A stretch of 46,611 bases of DNA from NCBI GenBank assembly GCA_002197545.1, contig NFUO01000247.1, positions 1 to 46,611 on the forward strand, written 5' to 3'. Both the position numbers and the translations under genes were made by a program. Below the pieces are notes generated by a model. That model searched no databases and was not told where the DNA came from. It worked only from the letters and a program-made list of their open reading frames with translations. The stretch comes from Acidobacteria subdivision 2 bacterium RH1 MAG20 (lineage in GTDB: Bacteria > Acidobacteriota > Terriglobia > Terriglobales > Acidobacteriaceae). Below, piece after piece: positions 44,328-46,611 of this stretch; the stretch's first letter is position 1; each line of letters opens with the position of its first letter.

Positions 44328-44380
44328 CCGCAAAGCTCGCCGATAACCGGAGCCGCTAACATGCGATACTTGAACCTGAC

Positions 44381-45085
44381 ATGTACAAGCGAGTCCTCCT
44401 TAAGCTCTCCGGAGAAGCCCTCGCCGCGGGCAGCGGCTTCGGCATCGACGCCATCTTCATTCACAAAGTAGCCGAAGAGATCGCAGCCGTTCACGCTCTC
44501 GGCTGCCAGATCGGCATCGTCGTCGGCGGAGGCAACTTCTTCCGTGGCGTTGCCCAGCAGGCCATCGACATGGACCGCGTCGCCGCCGACCACATGGGCA
44601 TGCTCTCCACCGTCATCAACTCCATCGCCCTGCAGGACGCCATCGAAAAACGCGGTCTCACCTGTCGCGTCATGTCCGCCATCGAGATGCACCAGGTCGC
44701 CGAGCCTTACATCCGCCGCCGCGCTATGCGCCACCTCGAAAAGGGCCGCATCGTCATCTTCGCCGCGGGAACCGGCAACCCCTTCTTCTCGACAGACACC
44801 GCCGCCAGCCTCCGGGCAATGGAAATTAAAGCGGACATCCTCCTCAAGGCCACCTCCGTCGACGGCATCTACACCGCCGACCCCAAGACCAACCCCGACG
44901 TCACCAAATTCGAGCAGATCACCTACAACGACATCCTCCGCCTCAACCTCCGCGTCATGGATACCACCGCCGTCTCCCTCTGCAAAGACAACAATATGCC
45001 CATGATGGTGTTCAGCATGAAGGAGCAGGGAAACATCGTCCGCGTCGTCCGCGGCGAAAAACTCGGCTCGCTCGTCACCGCCTGA
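44381..45085 (+). CDS. pyrH: UMP kinase
   Basis: PyrH phosphorylates UMP to UDP as a hexamer in the amino-acid-kinase fold. The 234-residue protein has [16 protein letters not shown], the ATP/UMP-binding [50 protein letters not shown] and [20 protein letters not shown]. All catalytic text is present. The start at ATG 44381 has no Shine-Dalgarno in the preceding AT-poor leader. The usual next gene frr (ribosome recycling factor) is not here; an acyltransferase follows. A terminator after tsf and about 300 bp of repeats separate it from the rpsB-tsf unit. Confidence 0.97.
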   Translation: MYKRVLLKLSGEALAAGSGFGIDAIFIHKVAEEIAAVHALGCQIGIVVGGGNFFRGVAQQAIDMDRVAADHMGMLSTVINSIALQDAIEKRGLTCRVMSAIEMHQVAEPYIRRRAMRHLEKGRIVIFAAGTGNPFFSTDTAASLRAMEIKADILLKATSVDGIYTADPKTNPDVTKFEQITYNDILRLNLRVMDTTAVSLCKDNNMPMMVFSMKEQGNIVRVVRGEKLGSLVTA

Positions 45086-45196
45086 AACTCCTGTTCCTGG
45101 CATACCGTCTGCCATAAAAAAGCCCCATATCTGCATCACTGATCGCCCCTGTCTGCCAACCGAGCATCTATATACCCGGAACAGGAAATCCGCACT

Positions 45197-46342
45197 TTGC
45201 CAGTAGCCACCGCCACCGCCGTTGCCGTCACCCGCAAGCCGCCGCTCCCGGCCCTGACCGGCATCCGCACTCTGCTTGCCCTCAGCATCGTGCTCTTCCA
45301 CTTCACGCCGTCGCATCTGGGTCTGCTCTACCCCTTCGTCGACAACGGATACGTCTTCGTCGGCGTCTTCTTCCTCATCTCCGGCTACATCCTCACCTAC
45401 AACTACGCCGACCGCGGCGCCGCGTTCAATAAGCGCAACTTCTGGGTCGCCCGCTTCGCCCGGCTCTATCCCATCTACCTCTTTGCCCTCATCATCTCCA
45501 TCAAGATGCTGGAGGACGAGTGGGCCGTCCGCAGCCACATTGAATTCTGGAAAGGGATTTTCCTTACACCCTTCCTCCTGCAGGGCTGGAGTCCCGACCT
45601 CGCCACCTTCTGGAACACCGTCGCCTGGACGCTCTCCTGCGAGGTCATGCTCTACGCCGCCTTCCCCTGGCTCATTCGCATTCCATGGCCCAAATCCGCC
45701 AGCCGTATGATCGCCTTGCTGCTCGCCATCTGGGCCATCGGCCTTATCCCTCACAGCCTGTATATCCTTATCAATCCGGACCACCTCGACGGCCCGGTCA
45801 CCCGTTACAGCTCCACCTATCTGCTCCGCTTCCTCAAGTTCACTCCGCTACCCTACATCTGCACGTTTCTGGTAGGCGTTATCCTCGGCAAGCTCCAGCA
45901 CATGCTTTCTATTACAGATCGCCAGCGCTTCCTCATCGCGCTCGGCAGTGTCGGCCTCCTGCTTGCGGTCTTCTACGGCTTCATCTCCCACCTTCCCTAT
46001 CTGCTGATGCACGGCGGCCTGCTGGTCCCGCTCTTCGCCGCGCTGGTGCTCGGTCTCAGCGGAGTCAATCCGGTCTCAGCCGTCTTCGCCAGTCGCCCTC
46101 TGCTGATCGTTGGCGAAAGCAGTTATTGCCTCTATCTGCTGCACTTCAACGTACTGATGCTCGTTCGTAAATTCCACCTCTCGCAACACCTGCATCTGGC
46201 CGCATTTGACCCCTGGTTTTCCTACGTGTTCGTGGTCCTCTTTTCGCTCGCCGCCTTCCGGTTTGTCGAAAATCCAGCCCGCAAAATGATTCTCACCCGC
46301 CTCTCCACCAAACCGCGCGTCACTCACACCGTCTCCTCCTGA
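45197..46342 (+). CDS. Acyltransferase-3 family membrane protein (fourth of four)
   Basis: A 381-residue protein of the same family as the proteins at 32087, 33342 and 34690: PALTGIRTLLALSIVLFHF (Arg and His), FLISGYILTYNYADRG, FWVARFARLYPIYL and FRFVENPARKM at the end. The middle motif is WTLSCEVMLYAAFPWL, the divergent form seen in some members (Cys in place of Val). About ten helices are predicted. The start is TTG 45197, supported by the ACAGGAAAT region about 8-10 nt upstream. It follows pyrH by 111 bp on the same strand and has no other glycan genes around it. Confidence 0.88.
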   Translation: MPVATATAVAVTRKPPLPALTGIRTLLALSIVLFHFTPSHLGLLYPFVDNGYVFVGVFFLISGYILTYNYADRGAAFNKRNFWVARFARLYPIYLFALIISIKMLEDEWAVRSHIEFWKGIFLTPFLLQGWSPDLATFWNTVAWTLSCEVMLYAAFPWLIRIPWPKSASRMIALLLAIWAIGLIPHSLYILINPDHLDGPVTRYSSTYLLRFLKFTPLPYICTFLVGVILGKLQHMLSITDRQRFLIALGSVGLLLAVFYGFISHLPYLLMHGGLLVPLFAALVLGLSGVNPVSAVFASRPLLIVGESSYCLYLLHFNVLMLVRKFHLSQHLHLAAFDPWFSYVFVVLFSLAAFRFVENPARKMILTRLSTKPRVTHTVSS

Positions 46343-46373
46343 CGATAGTGTCTCTTCGGCCGTGTTTTGAGTT

Positions 46374-46485
46374 GTCATTCTGAGCGCAGCGAAGAACCCC
46401 TGTATTTGCCGTTGCTGTTGCCTGTTCTTCCTCCGGCACACCGCTCGGGTGCCCCATCCATCGCAGTCTCACCGCGATGGGTGGG
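46374..46485. repeat. Composite dispersed repeat, modules A and B (copy 3)
   Basis: A shortened module A (46374-46407, GTCATTCTGAGCGCAGCGAA then CCCCTGTATTT) followed by GCTCGGGTG and module B with arms 46453-46464 and 46474-46485, identical arms to copy 2. After it the window ends in about 125 bp without visible genes. Confidence 0.8.
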
Positions 46486-46611
46486 ATGTAACCCTCACCC
46501 CCGCCAACGAACCGGATACCACCCCCTGTGGAAAACCCTGTCAAGCCCCAAATCGCATAACCCATTCACCATCAACAACATAAAATTGCCATTCAGTTGT
46601 CCTCCACCTGC

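Overview
The window looks like about 47 kb of chromosome from an acidobacterium of the Terriglobia (Acidobacteriaceae, Granulicella/Edaphobacter/Terriglobus-like). The evidence is a carboxypeptidase-regulatory-domain TonB receptor followed by a GWxTD protein, a GC-rich coding style, frequent TTG/GTG starts behind good ribosome binding sites, and many intergenic palindromes. The genus is inference; gene identities rest on motifs read directly from the translations.

Layout. 1-1347: small envelope proteins (partial lipoprotein, glycine-zipper protein, alanine-rich secreted protein). 1383-4072: a compact, AT-richer defence segment with a BrnT/BrnA toxin-antitoxin pair, whose toxin has an amber codon at its conserved Trp, and an ApaLI-like restriction endonuclease overlapping a beta-class DNA methyltransferase. 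4214-7054: gyrA on the minus strand. 7577-13057: TonB receptor plus GWxTD/TPR protein. 13090-16955: a well-formed promoter overlapped by three operator-like repeats, then an STN-type siderophore receptor and a PiuC-type dioxygenase (iron uptake). 17021-21519: two GH2 glycosidases, one interrupted by an in-frame ochre codon and lying just downstream of a six-PAS histidine kinase. 24549-27220: YceH-like protein, DUF882 peptidase-like protein, DUF4397 lipoprotein. 27290-31918 (all minus): ahcY, ada, metK and a RodZ-like HTH protein, a methyl-cycle and alkylation-repair group. 32087-40345: three acyltransferase-3 proteins, a polymerase/ligase-like membrane protein, an FtsX/MacB-type permease and a GT-C-like glycosyltransferase, probably for surface glycan synthesis and decoration. 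40975-45085: rplM, rpsI, rpsB, tsf, pyrH, then a fourth acyltransferase-3.

The most unusual material is between and inside genes. (1) Short palindromes sharing the core GGCTTNAGCC occur as doublets in five intergenic spacers, including the three consecutive spacers rplM-rpsI, rpsI-rpsB and rpsB-tsf. (2) A two-module dispersed repeat occurs at 44066-44182 and 46374-46485, with single modules at 2050-2086 and 33271-33318. (3) An inverted pair of about 31 bp built from 10-bp units lies between ada and ahcY and supplies the ada stop codon. (4) Three recognisable coding sequences carry in-frame stops: brnT, a GH2 beta-glucuronidase-like gene, and a C-terminal remnant of an NAD(P)-binding protein before pyrH. 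(5) A TTGATA-N17-TATATT promoter overlapped by three GTCGTATAT sites stands about 420 nt ahead of the siderophore receptor with no regulator gene nearby. I found no CRISPR array, tRNA, rRNA, transposase or confident riboswitch.
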